NCBI GenBank assembly: GCA_905250885.1
Contig: CAJNOQ010000047.1
Location: 1-64,000, forward strand
Reading direction: 5' to 3'
Source of the DNA: Didymodactylos carnosus
Taxonomy: Eukaryota > Rotifera > Eurotatoria > Philodinida > Philodinidae
Length of the DNA stretch: 64,000 nt
The notes under the pieces were generated by a model. That model searched no databases. It was given only the letters and a program-made list of their open reading frames with translations, and was not told where the DNA came from. This document shows, one piece after another, positions 33,178-45,750 of the stretch (position 1 is its first letter; every line of letters starts with the position of its first letter). The position numbers and the translations under genes were made by a program.

Positions 33178-36100
33178 TTAAGTACTTTCAAGAAATATAA
33201 GTTGATCAACCAAAAAACAATCGCTCGGCTTTTCCACAAACGATTCGAGACCACGCATTATTTTCACGTCATCTAATGTTGGATCATTTCGTTGTGCTGT
33301 ACGCTGTTTGAGTAAATAATTATAAACTTTTTCAAATGTTTCTTCTCCAAGTGTTCTCATTGCTTTTCTAGAATTATCATTATTTCGAATGTTAAAGAAT
33401 GTAGACTAGAGCTTTTTTTTTGAAGATAACAACAATTAAGATAATCAAAAGAAAAAAGGATACGTTCGAAGGTTATTGATTTTTTTATCTTTTGCTACCG
33501 GTCCATAGGCATCATGTAATGGATTGTCTCTCAACGTTAGATTAGCTAAAAAAAGAAAAGAAATACTAACATTTGAGTAACATAGTGTTTTAGATACATA
33601 CTATCGTCAAGTTTACTCATTCTCGATGGCGTAGCCCTTCCGTTCGATCTATCATCTACTGGTGGATCAGCGGACGGTATGTTCGATTTCTGTCCAATTG
33701 TTCTAGAAAGTGATAAATAATTTGATGATTTTGTTGGACTTATTCGTCGTTGTCTTGGATTTATTGTACGACTTAACGAATTTGTTGAACGTTGTAATGC
33801 AGACATTGTTCGTTGTGTGCGATCCAAACGACTATCACCATCGGTACTACGAATTTGATCACGAGTTGGACTTATATCAGATGGTTCATAATCTGGATGT
33901 TTTAGGGTTCCATCTGGATTGAAATCTGTCTCGGTTATTTGTGTATAATCTCGTCTCAATGGTACTATCGGTCGCTCATCACTCGAGTATGGTTTACTTG
34001 GACTTTGATGAATCGTATTGCGATTGTAAGATGTTGCCGGTCGATTGTCTAAATGGATGAAATAAAAGTTTCAATATCAAAATTAGAAATCATCTATGAT
34101 ACGCAAAAATTACAAAGCCGAACCAGTGAAACAGAAATCAGAGAGAGTTAATGCACTCACAAAACTTTGAGATATTCAGACTACTAATTAATTTTTTTTG
34201 GTTTACGACGTTTCTTTCGATTAACGATTTTCTTCGATTTTTACAAACATTGTTGACAGTAATAAAATTTATCAGAGCAAGAACTAGACATGGAGGATAA
34301 CAAGGTATGTTTGTAACAATAACAGTGCTCTACGATAAGAACGCACTGATTTATACAAGGAGAAACTTTTATATGACATGTTGTGATAATTATATTTAGT
34401 TTATATTGAAATAAAATGGTACGTATTTTGTATAATATGTTTGACTACAGAGAATACAATAGAGTATATATGATCCACTCAAAAAGAGAAACAACTAAAT
34501 AACTAAGGTTATATAATCTTACTACATGAAAAATCGCATCTTTCACGCTCTTTTCTGATCTTATCCAAAAATGACATTTTTCTTTTATGAGATAATTAAT
34601 CTCCATAGTCATGTGACATGATACTTAACGATATATGTAACTTATTCTGTACAGAAATGTGATGTATGTGATGAGTGATTAATTAGTCATATGATAGATC
34701 TAGATCTACTGTGCAATAAACGTATACGACCGTACCCTCTTCTTCTTTGCCCAGCTAATTACAAGCTCTCCGTTATCCATAATAGTCCAGATTTGAGAAA
34801 AAGATGGAATGAAATCTACAAATGTGGAACATAACGCATCTACAGTTATCTTTCAGATGTCTGATTTAATTATCGTATAATAACTTCTGAAATATAAGCA
34901 TAATTTCACAAAACTATTAACTAATTGTGGTAGTTCATCGTCACCTGACGCATAACAGCATATAGTCGCCTCGGTACAGACTAAGAGAGCGTTTAATCAT
35001 CTATTATGAAATAATGAATCTCGATTGTTGTTACATGTGCTAGTTATTAAGTACAAGTGCATGCGGTAGATAGGTTTATTTAATTAACTGAACTATCAAT
35101 ACGTTAAGAAATGTCATGAACAGAGGTGGCACAGGAGAGAGTATCGCGAAAAACAAGTGATCTAAATCTGCTTTCGTTCAACTCAATTGGCTTAAAAATC
35201 TCAGACAGAATAACGAAAGTAAAAATACATTTTTAAAGTATTAATTACGAGTCAATAGAACTAGGTGACGATATGTACTCAGATTTTTGATCATGAAACA
35301 GAAAACTTTTTACCTGATTTGTTTTGAGACGATTTATTCTTTTCAATTATCTGAGCTGCTTCGTGCATATTTAACCGACTTGCCTGTCTTAAATGAATTA
35401 GTTTTGTCATGATTGATAGTTATATATAGTTGAGGTTTTAACATACGAATATTTTTGTACTTTAGTGTCCATATCTCTCTTAAGTTCTAATGATTGTTGT
35501 CTCAGATTTATTTCATCATCAACATCGGTGTCATGATCCCTATTGTCAACCTTTATTTCACTGCTAACAGCTGTATTATCGTCTTCTTCCTCCAGCAGTT
35601 GATCATTTGCCGGTATAAACCAATTTTGTTTTTGCATTTCGAGTACAGTTAAATTTTGAGCACTATAATATCAGGACATCACACAATTTGACGTTAATGT
35701 ACAACAAAGGAACAATTCTAGGTACATACAACATAGAAGCGAGTTCTTTTGAACGTAATTTGCCCACAATTGTATTCTCTAAAGGACCGGTCATTTTCAT
35801 GCGCTAATAGAAAATAACGAAAATATTTTTATCAAGGATTTATCTTTAGCAGAGGCAAACAATGAAGTATGAAATATCTCTATGATCTCTCAAATTTCTT
35901 TTAGTTATATTTATCATATTTTTCAAAATATTTTGAACCAGATTGTAAAATCTTACTTCACGGTGTTTTTGAATGAAATTCGATTTTAGTAAGGCAGTTG
36001 CACTTGGTCTCATTGCAGGATCTTTGATAAACATTCTACAAAATGAAAATGATAAATTTTGTATTTTTATCAACTAGAATATTTCCCCTGACTGAAAGTC

Positions 36101-38573
36101 TAGGATAATAACAGAAGAATTGTCCGCGTCTGGTTGACAAAAAAATTTTCATTTATCATTCACCATTTAACTTAAAATTTAGGTATATTTTTATTGAAGG
36201 AATCAGTATTGCGTACATTTGAAGTTGAATATCATTACTACATATATGAGAAAAGAGAATTTTATATATCGAATGATGATGACTCATCGAACTATTGTGT
36301 TAGACTTCGTGTACTTTATTGGTATTAACGTATACAACTTCATTGAATGAAGGTCTGAAATTTCAAAAAGGATTTCATTCATTTGCTTTTTATCTTGAGT
36401 ACAGCACTTAGTGCCTTATTTCTCACCACTACCACAATTCGCCAAACTTTGAAAGGAGAACATATTTTGAGAAAGTTCTGAAAACTTTGGGATGAGGACC
36501 ATTCGATTCAAATTTTTTTTGTTAACTTTATTTATAACAGGCTGTTTTTGTATCTGAATTTATTCTGAATTTTGCTGCGATGGTACATCGTTTGACGATT
36601 TTGTTCAATTCTAATATTTCAGAAAGAAAAAAAAGAATTAACTTCCACATTTTGAAATTATTTTTACTTATGTATGACTAGTCAATATTTGAGATAAAAT
36701 TCTATATCTTTTCTTTTTAGAATAATAAATAATTCAATAATTATCACGGTACGCTTTATCGATAGACTATCAGTTGTTAATCCTAAAAAAGAATCATGAT
36801 CGGAAAATATTTCTACGATTCTGTATTGTCAATTCAGTCATTTTCGTGGAAGATTAATCTGAAATCACTTTTGGAGTTCAAAGAAGTTTTATCATGGTTA
36901 AACTCTTTGAAAAATGTTTTCAAAATGAGTTATAAATTAAATGAAGCTAGTTCTTTCAGTTAAGGGTCTGTGAATCGCAGATGCATGTTAATTTTTAATT
37001 TAAGCTTTTATTTACTACTTTTTCAACACATCATTGAGTTCTTTTGAATATGTTGTTGGTAATTCTGGTGGTTTTCCTTCAACGACTTTGTATATAACAT
37101 TCATTAAACCTTTACCATCAAAGGCATGTTGGAACGTACACATTTCGTATAAAAGACAACCTACAGACCTTAAAGGACAAACATAACTCAAAATAAAAAT
37201 TTTAGTCTTTTCTTATATATATTGAGATTAAAAGTACACGAACCATATGTCAGACTTTGAAGTATAACCATCATGTTTCATAACTTCAGGTGACATGAAA
37301 TATCTGAAATTCAAGTTGAATTAGCAATGAATTTCAAATGATCCGAACGAAACATGTCCTTACGGTGTGCCAGTAAATGTTGTAGCCTGATCCATAGTTC
37401 CTACTAATATTCGACTAATACCGAAATCTCCAATTTTGATTTGATCAGATTTGAGAAATATATTCCTGTAACAAAAGCAGATTTTATTTAAGCCTTATTC
37501 TTCCAGCATAAAAGCGGAAATTTAAATCGTCGATAAATACAACATCAATTTTATACAAATAAGAACTTGAACACATGAACTTATGTTTGTAGAAAACAAC
37601 AAAACCAACCCAGGTCGATCGTTCCGGCCGCTGGAACCGACCGATTTCGTTGTATTCCGTCGTCGTTCCGGTCGTTTCCTTTATGTTCTGGTGTGTTCCT
37701 ACCACCGGATTCCGTCGGGTTTCCGGTTCGGAAAACTCCTACGACTTTTTCGACTGGAACCAATCGGAAACAGAACGAAACCAGCCGCAGGAACAGTCAG
37801 CTGGAATCCAGTTGCAAGGAACATGCCGGAACAGAAAAGCAACCGGCCGGGCAAGAATGACCTGGGAAGTTTACCGTTTCTAGTCTATATGCTCGACAAC
37901 GATTGAAGTTGAAAGTAAATCTAAATTTTTTTAACAATACTTTTTATTCAAACCTTGTTTTTAAATCTCGATGTAATATGTTAGATTTATGCATGTGTTG
38001 AACAGCTAATAAAATTTGTAGAAGCCATTCTACCACTTGATCTTCTGACAATTGTTTATTTTGCTTTTTGAGTTCTTTTATTTTTATATCGAGATCGCCG
38101 CCCTAGATCGAAAATAAAAATAAAAATAAAATTGACTGCAGCCATAAGCACAAAGTTATTTATGTTACCTCACAATATTCTGTCAATATACATACGGAAT
38201 CATTTTCCAAAAAACTTCCATGAAACTACAGAAAATAAAAATGAAGAAATCTGACTCTTTTCACAGTAGAACTCTTTACTTTAACAATATGTTCATTATT
38301 TAATTTTGCTAAAAGTTGAGCTTCTCGAACTGAATCAACGGTATCAGATGGATCCATTTCACCCAAAGGAATAACTTTGAGCACTTTGTGAACCCTATGA
38401 AAAAAAAGGTCGAATGAAAGGAAATATCATGTTGTTTTTTTAAATGTAACTTACTCCTCATTTTTTGCTTTAAGATCTGAGACAAGATACGCTGTTCCGA
38501 AATTACCCGCACCGAGTTTCTTGATAACTTTATAACGTTTTAAGAAAATTTGAGGTACGTCACTTTCCGTCAT
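33178..38573 (-). CDS. NEK-family (NIMA-related) serine/threonine kinase, 14 exons, 637 aa
   Basis: Exons (minus strand): 38573-38455, 38394-38280, 38225-38169, 38102-37954, 37465-37364, 37303-37244, 37168-37019, 36035-35957, 35803-35730, 35662-35447, 35387-35314, 34048-33602, 33545-33464, 33367-33178. They total 1914 nt, in frame throughout. The kinase domain (about 14-275) has the glycine loop GAGNFG (21-26), beta-3 Lys46 in VLKVI, HRDLKTRN, DFGISR and SPEVM, all consistent with activity. The HRDLKTxNIFL and GTPYFMSPE blocks are typical of NEKs, kinases of cilia and cell-cycle control. After it come acidic and Ser/Arg-rich linkers and a conserved C-terminal module (LGEETFEKVYNYL...DDVKIMRGL) shared with the neighbouring kinase and reminiscent of some vertebrate NEKs. 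Long introns at 37953-37466, 37018-36036 and 35313-34049 contain insertions. The specific NEK subtype is not resolved. Confidence 0.9.
37585..37885. repeat. GC-rich insertion in a kinase intron
   Basis: About 300 bp of markedly GC-rich sequence lie in the intron 37466-37953 of the NEK gene, with repeated words such as GGTTCCGG, CCGTCG and GGAACC in both orientations. The sharp change in base composition on both sides suggests an inserted mobile element. Frames through it are long only because AT-rich stops are absent. Confidence 0.5.
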
Positions 38574-38931
38574 TTATAGAAATATTTGATTTATTTCTAG
38601 AACCACAAAATGTCTGTTCTAGAATAAAAGAATTTTAAAAAAGCTTAAAATGATTAAAATATCTGTAGATTGTCTAACCAAAACAGTCCATAGTATAGTT
38701 AAAATATTCAACATTTTTATAAATATTGCATCAAACAAATAAATTATGAGACTAAAACTTATTTTAATAAGAATTTAATAGTAAAAATACATAACACTGT
38801 TTTTTAACGATATAAATAGAAAGTTTAGTTCAGAGAAAAAGTGCACAATTAAAAATAAAATAAATCTAAATACTTTAGACAGTATGTGTGTGTATGTGTG
38901 TAAGTATATTTCGTATAAATAAAACTTCAGT

Positions 38932-40831
38932 TTAAGAAATTACTGTGTGGTTTAATTCATTCAATAATTCATTTAAAACTAATTCATTGATTAAAGTGCA
39001 TGCATATTCATTTGAACTTATATCATTTAAACCGGAAATAACCTTTTCATCATCTAATTCTGGATTTTCACGTTGTTCTTCACGTTGTTCATGGAGATAA
39101 TTGTAAATTTTTGTAAAATTTTGTTCTCCAACCAATTCCTTCGATTTACTAGGCAAAATAATACAATCGGATAGGTAAATAGAAATATTAAGATCTATTT
39201 AATAAAAGATACCTTCGATAAAAGTCTGTTTTAGTTTCTTTTGCTTTCGCATTAAATGCATCAAATGAGGCATCAGAACATGGTACCACTATGATGATCA
39301 AGATATTTGTTAAATAATAATCCGTGTATAAAAATTAGAATATACCTGGTAGAGGAGTTGCATCATCGAGCGAGTCAGATGATGGAGCAGGTGATAATGA
39401 GTTTAGTGACAATACTTGTGGTGATAAATGGTTTTTTAGTAATGGACTATTACTATATGAGCGTCGAAGAACTTGAACATGTAAATCATTGGAAGATCCT
39501 ACAAGGGAAATATCAAATAAACTTTAATTTATTTTGATGTTTGCTAATTTTTCATTTACTTGAGACTAAATCAGGTGTCAGTGATTCTGTTGCAAGTTTT
39601 TGTGTGTGTGGACGAATGTCAAACTAATAAAAATAATAAATTATCTATCGAAGTTAGATGAATATATTATGCGTGTTGTATACTTTTTGAAATTCACTCA
39701 AAAGTTCTGAGGCCGTTGGTCGTAGTGAGGGCTCTTTTGATAACATTCTAAATAAATTTTAAAAAAAATTGAAGATTTTGAAGAAATGAATTTATTTCTC
39801 TCTTGCATTACTTAGTATATAAATTTTGAATATTTGACGAAAATCGTTGTGGTAAAGACGGAATAGGATCACATAAAATTGCTTGCATCGTCTGTAATAT
39901 ATTTCGTCGTTCAAATACCTTTTTACATGTCGCCATTTCATAAAAAACACATCCAAGAGACCTATAATTTAAAAAACAAAAATTCAATATGAAGCAATTG
40001 TGTTTTGTATTTCTCGATTCACGAACCAAATATCTGACTTTGCATTATAACCCTCGTAACGTAAAACTTCTGGAGACATGTAGAATGGAGTACCAATGAA
40101 TGTCGATGCTTTATCGAGCGTATTAATCATTAGTCGACTAATTCCAAAATCACCAAGTTTAACTTGATTTCGTTTTAAAAATATATTACTGGAAGGAAAA
40201 ATATAGATAAATAACTAATTCATGTCAGAAAATTCTATGGGCTCAGATTACCTAGTTTTAAGATCTCGATGTAAAATTTTTTTCTCGTGTAAATACTCAA
40301 CAGCACTCAATAATTGAATAAAAAAATCTAAAAATTGATCTAAGTCGAGTCTTATTCGATTTTTTCGTAATGTTTTCAAACACTTTTCCATGTCGCCATC
40401 CTTCAAAAGAACTTAAATAAATGTGATATAAATATACGGATATATAACTGTAATACTCTTTAATACATACCTCACAGTAATCGGTGACAATGCAAAAGTA
40501 AGATGAATCTACGAAACTATCATAAAATCGAACAATGTTTGGATGACGAAGATGAGATAATAATTGAGCTTCTCGTTGAGCGTCAAGTGATTCTTCTTGT
40601 GGTACGTCTCCAACAAATACAGCTTTCAACACTTTACTAAAAACGTAGAGTTAATAATTGTTCAAATAGTTACAGAATTTTACTATCAAAAATATTTTAC
40701 CGCTCATGTTTTGATTTTGTATCGTGGACTAAATAAGCAGTACCAAAGCTTCCTTTACCAAGCTTCTTCATTTGCTGATAACGATTAGCATACATAACAC
40801 AACCATCGTCTACAAACGCAGGAGTACACAT
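38932..40831 (-). CDS. NEK-family serine/threonine kinase, 10 exons, 443 aa
   Basis: Exons (minus strand): 40831-40701, 40636-40471, 40400-40252, 40188-40027, 39961-39812, 39747-39684, 39623-39560, 39498-39346, 39288-39213, 39148-38932. They sum to 1332 nt. Kinase features are intact: GKGSFG (25-30), beta-3 Lys48 in VLKAV, HRDLKTRN, DFGISR and a SPEVLRYEGY APE-loop. The C-terminal part is shorter than in the downstream paralogue but ends with the same module (LVGEQNFTKIYNYL...DDEKVISGL). The two genes are tandem, same strand, 359 bp apart, and share exon sizes of 149 and 150 nt and the kinase phase pattern. The ATG directly follows CTTTAG, so a 5'-UTR intron is possible. The substrate is unknown; a ciliary or cell-cycle role is inferred from the family. 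Confidence 0.9.
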
Positions 40832-42408
40832 CTAAAGTAAGAAAAACATTACAAGTTCAGTACAGTTTAAAACTTCCTGGGATTCTAGCTTTTTCCTTTT
40901 CATTTCGCTAACAATATAATGACAGAAAATGTAGTTTTAAGGATCTCCAAGAACTAGAAATAGCGGCAGCGGTAGTTTTGGCTCTTACATTAAATATTTT
41001 TACACCCCACTAGCTATGACTGTTTCAGAAAATGTTGTAACAGTCTCCATTTATTTAAAGTCTCCAGGTGCCGCCATCGGCTATGAATAAGTAAGTCAAT
41101 AAATGCCAACACACCAATTTATAAAGCTATTTTAAAACAGAAGCAGTTTTAAAAAGTTTCTTGCTACTGTTTAGTTTTTGGTTTCTTCTAAGAACTTCTT
41201 AAAAGATTATTTGGTAAAACAATAGGGAAACATTTTTTAGAAGTATCTCGACCCGAAATTTGTTGCGCACAAGGTTCTGAAAGATTCAAATCTGCAGTCT
41301 GTTTCGACCAAACCAACTTTCAAAATCTCTTGTCTTGTTCAGGTTGATATAATGTTTCGTAGCCTAAGTGTAACTTTTAAACAGTTTGATAGCTTTAAGT
41401 TGGCTATAATCCTCCTTGTGACTCATAGGATATACAATTTCACATATAAATTCATATTAATCATTCGTTTCAGGTAACCATTACACTAATCGTTAACATG
41501 GCATTAACTTCAGAAAAAAACCCTAAAGTCGACAGAGAGCGCTATGTTACATCCACTATTGAACGTTACAGCACAAATCGATTTTTCTCCATTATTTATA
41601 TAAAACGTGGATTTAGAATTAAATTTATATGTATAGCTTACATTTTACATATTTTATGTTGCAAGTTTTAGACATGGATGAAGATCTGAACAGAAAGGAA
41701 CGGTGCTTTTTTATTATCGAAATGAAAAAGATTAAATTTTCTATTCTAGCATGAATAGGGATGTTACAAATAATGAACATCTGGTGGTAAAGACTCTACT
41801 AGTGTTTTTCATGATATTTTAGTGATTCGACATCTTGATCTTTTCCAAAATAAATATCTCCTAAGTTATTATAAGCTTATCCTAGATAAGGATGACTAGA
41901 TGCTACTTTAGCCACAGGTTGAACAGTCTACATCTACACTGAAACATTTGATGATGTAATAAAAATTATTGATAAAATATATCAAAAATAATATATTACA
42001 ATCGGCAACAATCCAGAAAGAGTGAACTTGGTCTAGATCTATGAAGATGGGACGCCGTTAGGCACTACGTTTCATGGGCAAGCGATCATCACGCATCCCG
42101 CTTGTAATGAGAAGACAACAGGCTAGAGACTGTACAAACGGAAAACACAGGTAACACTACAACTAATCGTGTCATACTCGCCATCAGGTGGACGTTCCTG
42201 AACAAAGTCAGAAGTGTGACGTCCCATGAGAAAATGCTCCTCACAAAAACTTTTTTCTCAAAACTTTTCGCCTGAGGGAACAAGTTTTTAAAAAAACCGA
42301 AAAGAGAAATTGAAATAAAAGTGTATCAGATGTCCGAAGAAGAGGTAGTAATTGTTATGTGTCGTTGAGTTCTCGTTGATCGATGGAAGCGTTTGTTGTT
42401 CGCTTGGA
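40832..42408. other. intergenic between NEK gene and 7TM receptor
   Basis: AT-rich. No exon chain, domain or well-organised repeat was seen. The first part must hold the 5' UTR and promoter of the upstream NEK gene and the last part the 3' UTR of the receptor. Confidence 0.4.
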
Positions 42409-43317
42409 TCATGACTGTATTTGCGAAGCTACTCGATTACTTTGAGTTCGATATATTTCCTTAGTTAAATCTTTCAACTGTGGTGTTATATATACAGTTA
42501 TGAGTGCGATGAATGTCAAACATATCGATGTCATTATTGCACATATTTCATAGGTAAACTGATGGAGATGGCCAACTATTAACCCATATACAATAAAAAT
42601 AATAGTTGGAAATCGTAGTAAAATTAAGATAGAGACTAGAATCACGATACGCTTGATTACAGTCACATCTCTTAGGTGCTGTCGTCGTCGTGTTATTGTT
42701 GATGAAAGATGCATATACTTCGTTATCCAAAAATACATGACAGTAGTGGAAACTAATGGACCCAAATAGAGTATTCCGATGAGATAAAACGAGGCGCGAA
42801 TGTCTGTGTAGGGAATAAGACAATATTGTTCACCAGGCAGCTGAGCATACCGATTTATGAAGATTGTTGGTAATAAAACGAAAAATGTGAGTAGCCATTG
42901 ACCAGACACTAAGACAATGTACAAAGAATACCGAAAAAGAAGTTTCTTCTTATAGTATACGACTCGACAAAGTCGATAGAATGCCTGTAAACAGTAAGAA
43001 TAATATATTGAACATTCGAAAACGTCATAGAGAAGACCCCATATGTAGCAGAACTCGATATCCTGGACTAGGAATGATCCAAATAGATTCGAGCTCGTCA
43101 TTATACAAACGGCAAGACAAGTGAGAAGGGCGGCTAAACAAGCGTTACATGTTAATAAGATCGATATATCTTTTCGAAATTGTTGCCGATGTTTGAAAAT
43201 AATAACCAATATTGATGTATAGATTAGAATACAAATAGAAATAGTGCAGAAAACAACTATCCCAATGATTGTGGCAGGCAACAACGTCGAGCAATGCTTT
43301 ATTCGAAAGACCATCAA
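42409..43317 (-). CDS. seven-transmembrane receptor (rhodopsin-like), single exon
   Basis: 302 residues with seven hydrophobic segments (approximately 13-36, 50-72, 90-112, 133-155, 177-198, 226-248, 256-275). A short loop HRQQFRKDISILLTCN leads into TM2, and Cys-rich TM3 (CYIWGLLYDVFECSIYYSYC) is followed by QAFYRLCRVVYYKKK at the DRY position. The ring of polar residues usual in TM7 is poorly conserved. It belongs to the kind of compact GPCR-like families that are much expanded in bdelloids; the ligand is unknown and signalling through G proteins is assumed, not shown. It is only distantly like the receptor at 3.7 kb. No intron is needed. The first two codons are Met-Met, and either could start. 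Confidence 0.75.
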   Translation of the reverse strand: MMVFRIKHCSTLLPATIIGIVVFCTISICILIYTSILVIIFKHRQQFRKDISILLTCNACLAALLTCLAVCIMTSSNLFGSFLVQDIEFCYIWGLLYDVFECSIYYSYCLQAFYRLCRVVYYKKKLLFRYSLYIVLVSGQWLLTFFVLLPTIFINRYAQLPGEQYCLIPYTDIRASFYLIGILYLGPLVSTTVMYFWITKYMHLSSTITRRRQHLRDVTVIKRIVILVSILILLRFPTIIFIVYGLIVGHLHQFTYEICAIMTSICLTFIALITVYITPQLKDLTKEIYRTQSNRVASQIQS

Positions 43318-43740
43318 AAACTAAACAATCAGGTGCGCCTTCTCTTCTTCTAAACTCAATACTGATGTTGTAAAAGGTTCATCAAGTGAAGGATTATAAT
43401 TTTCACATATAAATTTATATGACATCCAAACAGAATTTTCCTAGGAATATGAAGGTGACATCAGATAGGAAATTCAATTTTCTGCAAACCGAGCTAAAAA
43501 ACTTTATTTTAAAATCTCTGGAACAGTTTGAAATGTTGATAAAAAGACTGCCAACTGGCATCGTTTTTTCAGTTTTTCGACATTTTTGGCATCAAGACTT
43601 CATCCTAAAACAAAAAGAAGGTCATATTTGGAATCGACGTCAAAAACTGCACATCACAATATGCCTTTGAAGTCATTTAGAGACAAAACGTTTTGCAGTA
43701 AAAATTAATTGGATTTGGTAAATGAAAATCGAGTCACAGT
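43318..43740. other. intergenic, nothing recognised
   Basis: Contains an 83-codon plus-strand frame (43419-43670) of no recognisable content. Confidence 0.3.
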
Positions 43741-43744
43741 ACCC

Positions 43745-43885
43745 TTTACTGAATTTAAAACTGTAAAATCATTTTTCTTTTGGCAGACTGCGGCTGACTG
43801 GAATGCACTACTAACTGAGTCCCTAGCTGCTGCATCAAACGTACGCCTGTTCAAATTTGGTTTACGCTCTATGCTACAGTGTACT
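43745..43885 (+). mobile_element. short LINE ORF2 tail fragment
   Basis: The frame encodes SFFFWQTAADWNALLTESLA followed by NVRLFKFGLRSML. It matches the SFFxRTxxDWNxLPxSLxxAxSxxxFKxxL motif behind the reverse-transcriptase domain of CR1/Jockey-like LINEs. Only about 45 residues are recognisable, with no RT core. It is a solitary truncated relic between the receptor gene and decayed repeats. Confidence 0.6.
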
Positions 43886-44035
43886 TATAAAACAGTCTGG
43901 ATATATTGTTTTACTCTTTTTCATTTTTATACGTATTCAAACTCATTGTTACTTTCATTCTGCTTATATAAAATAAATATTTAAGAGATACAATATCGCC
44001 TTCACAAGTACCCATTGACACAGGTTGGTGATTTC

Positions 44036-44140
44036 TAGGGATGTTACGAACCCGAACCTACGTTCGAAGTTCGGCTTCGAACTCGAACTTAAGTTCGAAT
44101 TCGCAAAGTTCGGGTTCGGAAGTTCGAGTTTAAAGTAACG
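44036..44140. repeat. TTCGAA/GTTCGG-rich repeat block
   Basis: About 100 bp dominated by overlapping GTTCGAA, TTCGAAC and GTTCGGG words in both orientations (CGAAGTTCGGCTTCGAACTC is one example). It begins GGGATGTTACGAACC, which resembles a hAT-type terminus, but I found no matching right end. It is self-complementary and low in complexity. Confidence 0.5.
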
Positions 44141-45217
44141 TTAACGCAGATTTAACAGCAAGGTTGGCTAGACACGGCTCGTAGAACATGCCTGGAGCTT
44201 TTTTGATACTACAAGCTTTGAGCGGATATAGTTTCTCACCTTCTACTCCCAGTTTCATGGTGCTTAATGAATTAGTGTTGCTTCTAGGAATCAGTGTCTC
44301 ACATAGGCTGCAACTTGCAATAGTGGGTCTTTTTCAAAACAATCTGGGTTAATCTATATGATTATAATATTTAACCTTTTAAGATATTCTACATTTTTAG
44401 TCTATGATATATGGCAGTCTTATATCAAACATTTATTTCTCCCTCATCGAGCAAACGTCCAGTTTAGACATGGTCGGCACCGTCCCGACGGACCGGGACC
44501 AAACACTAGAACTAGAATGAGCTTCGACAGTTGCATAAAATCAGCTAAAACTTGATCTGTTCTCTATACTAAAACAGAAACGTTGTGAAAAATCGTCAGG
44601 AAGTCTCAGGAAGTCCTTGGTCACGCCCATGTATAGTCCAGTTTGAGAAATTTTTTCCTCGTCCTTTTAAGCACAAATGTACTGTCTTTTTGAACAATTG
44701 TGACACATCTTTTGAATACACGTGTTCTTAACACATCCATATCAGAACAACAGAAATCTATCTTATTCACGCTTTTGCTTGTAGCAAAAATCTCCTTGAA
44801 TTTCCAGTATCTTAGAAAATTGCCGTTGAAATTCGATAAATAATTTTCTAGAAAGTAGAAATTTCTTTTTGATTATCTATAAACTGGAAGTGGGTCTGCT
44901 CCGAGTGATGGCACGACCAGGTTCTATGGGAGTTAACCTCGCTCATGCTTTTCAGAAATTTCTGGTGGTCCGAGCACGGTCCGATTTTCGAACCTTGCCA
45001 CCAAAACTTCGCCCCACCACTGTCTCTGCCTACATCAAAACTCTTGCTCTTGCAAAGAGAGAGAGAAACCATTATGTTACATCCCACATAACAACTTATG
45101 GACTAGCACATGGTCTAACTGCTAGGACATAACAATCTCTAGTAAATAATTGAACGTAAACAAAGTAGAAACGTAGAGAGGTTCTGAAAGTATCCCTCTA
45201 CTTCGAAAGTGTTTTAG
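44141..45217. other. no supported gene
   Basis: An 87-codon plus frame at 44869-45132 and its minus-strand overlap have a locally higher GC content but no recognisable domain. Other frames are short. Confidence 0.35.
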
Positions 45218-45530
45218 GCACAGTCGTTATAGCTGAGTTGCTAGTGCGCAGAGTAGGATGAGCAAGCGGTAATGTTTCTGGTGCCATACTAAACGCCTTT
45301 TCATATTATTTCAATGCTTTCTCATAATCACCTTGTTTGCGATGAACTTCCCCGATGTTATTATATGTAGTTGCAATAGATAGGTGATTTGGTGGAAGTG
45401 AAATGGATTTAATTTCAAGAGATTTCTCATAATATTTCAGATAAAAATGGGCTGTATGCCCTAAAGTGACTGTCTTAACTGTATCTGCATGTCCGCACAG
45501 ACTGCAGGCATAAACGGCATGCAATTTTTA
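45218..45530 (-). pseudogene. TPR-repeat gene fragment, copy A of a 533-bp duplication
   Basis: The minus strand encodes parts of kinesin-light-chain-like tetratricopeptide repeats of 42 residues (YYEKSLEIKSISLPPNHLSI, then TTYNNIGEVHRKQGDYEKAL). The surrounding sequence, starting CACAGTCGTTATAGCTGAGT, is repeated with few changes at 45751. There is no start, no N-terminal domain and only one to two repeats. In bdelloids such TPR arrays often follow other domains (general knowledge); here only a 3' piece remains. Confidence 0.65.
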
Positions 45531-45750
45531 ATTGCTGCTTTTGTCCTACTGCAGTGGCTGTTCGTTTCCATCGAGACGTTCCATATAGTCTGCCAAATTC
45601 TCCATGTCGGATGCCTCATCTACCCGAATGAGTTCCGCTATATATGTCGGTAATACATCGTCATTACTATTGCCATCTTCGTGTGAAAGCTATGAAGCGG
45701 ATTGCTGATGTTCGTTTTGGTCCTGCTCCATCACCATCATTTTTGATGCA

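Noticed and set aside
33000-33254. 84-codon minus frame at the end of the NEK gene
   Set aside because: It overlaps the last kinase exon in a different frame and extends into the probable 3' UTR.
37583-37906. 107-codon plus frame in the GC-rich intronic island
   Set aside because: Long frames are expected by chance in GC-rich DNA. It is antisense to the NEK gene and lacks any recognisable motif.
44848-45132. Overlapping 79- and 87-codon frames
   Set aside because: Locally higher GC explains the open frames. No domain or splice context.
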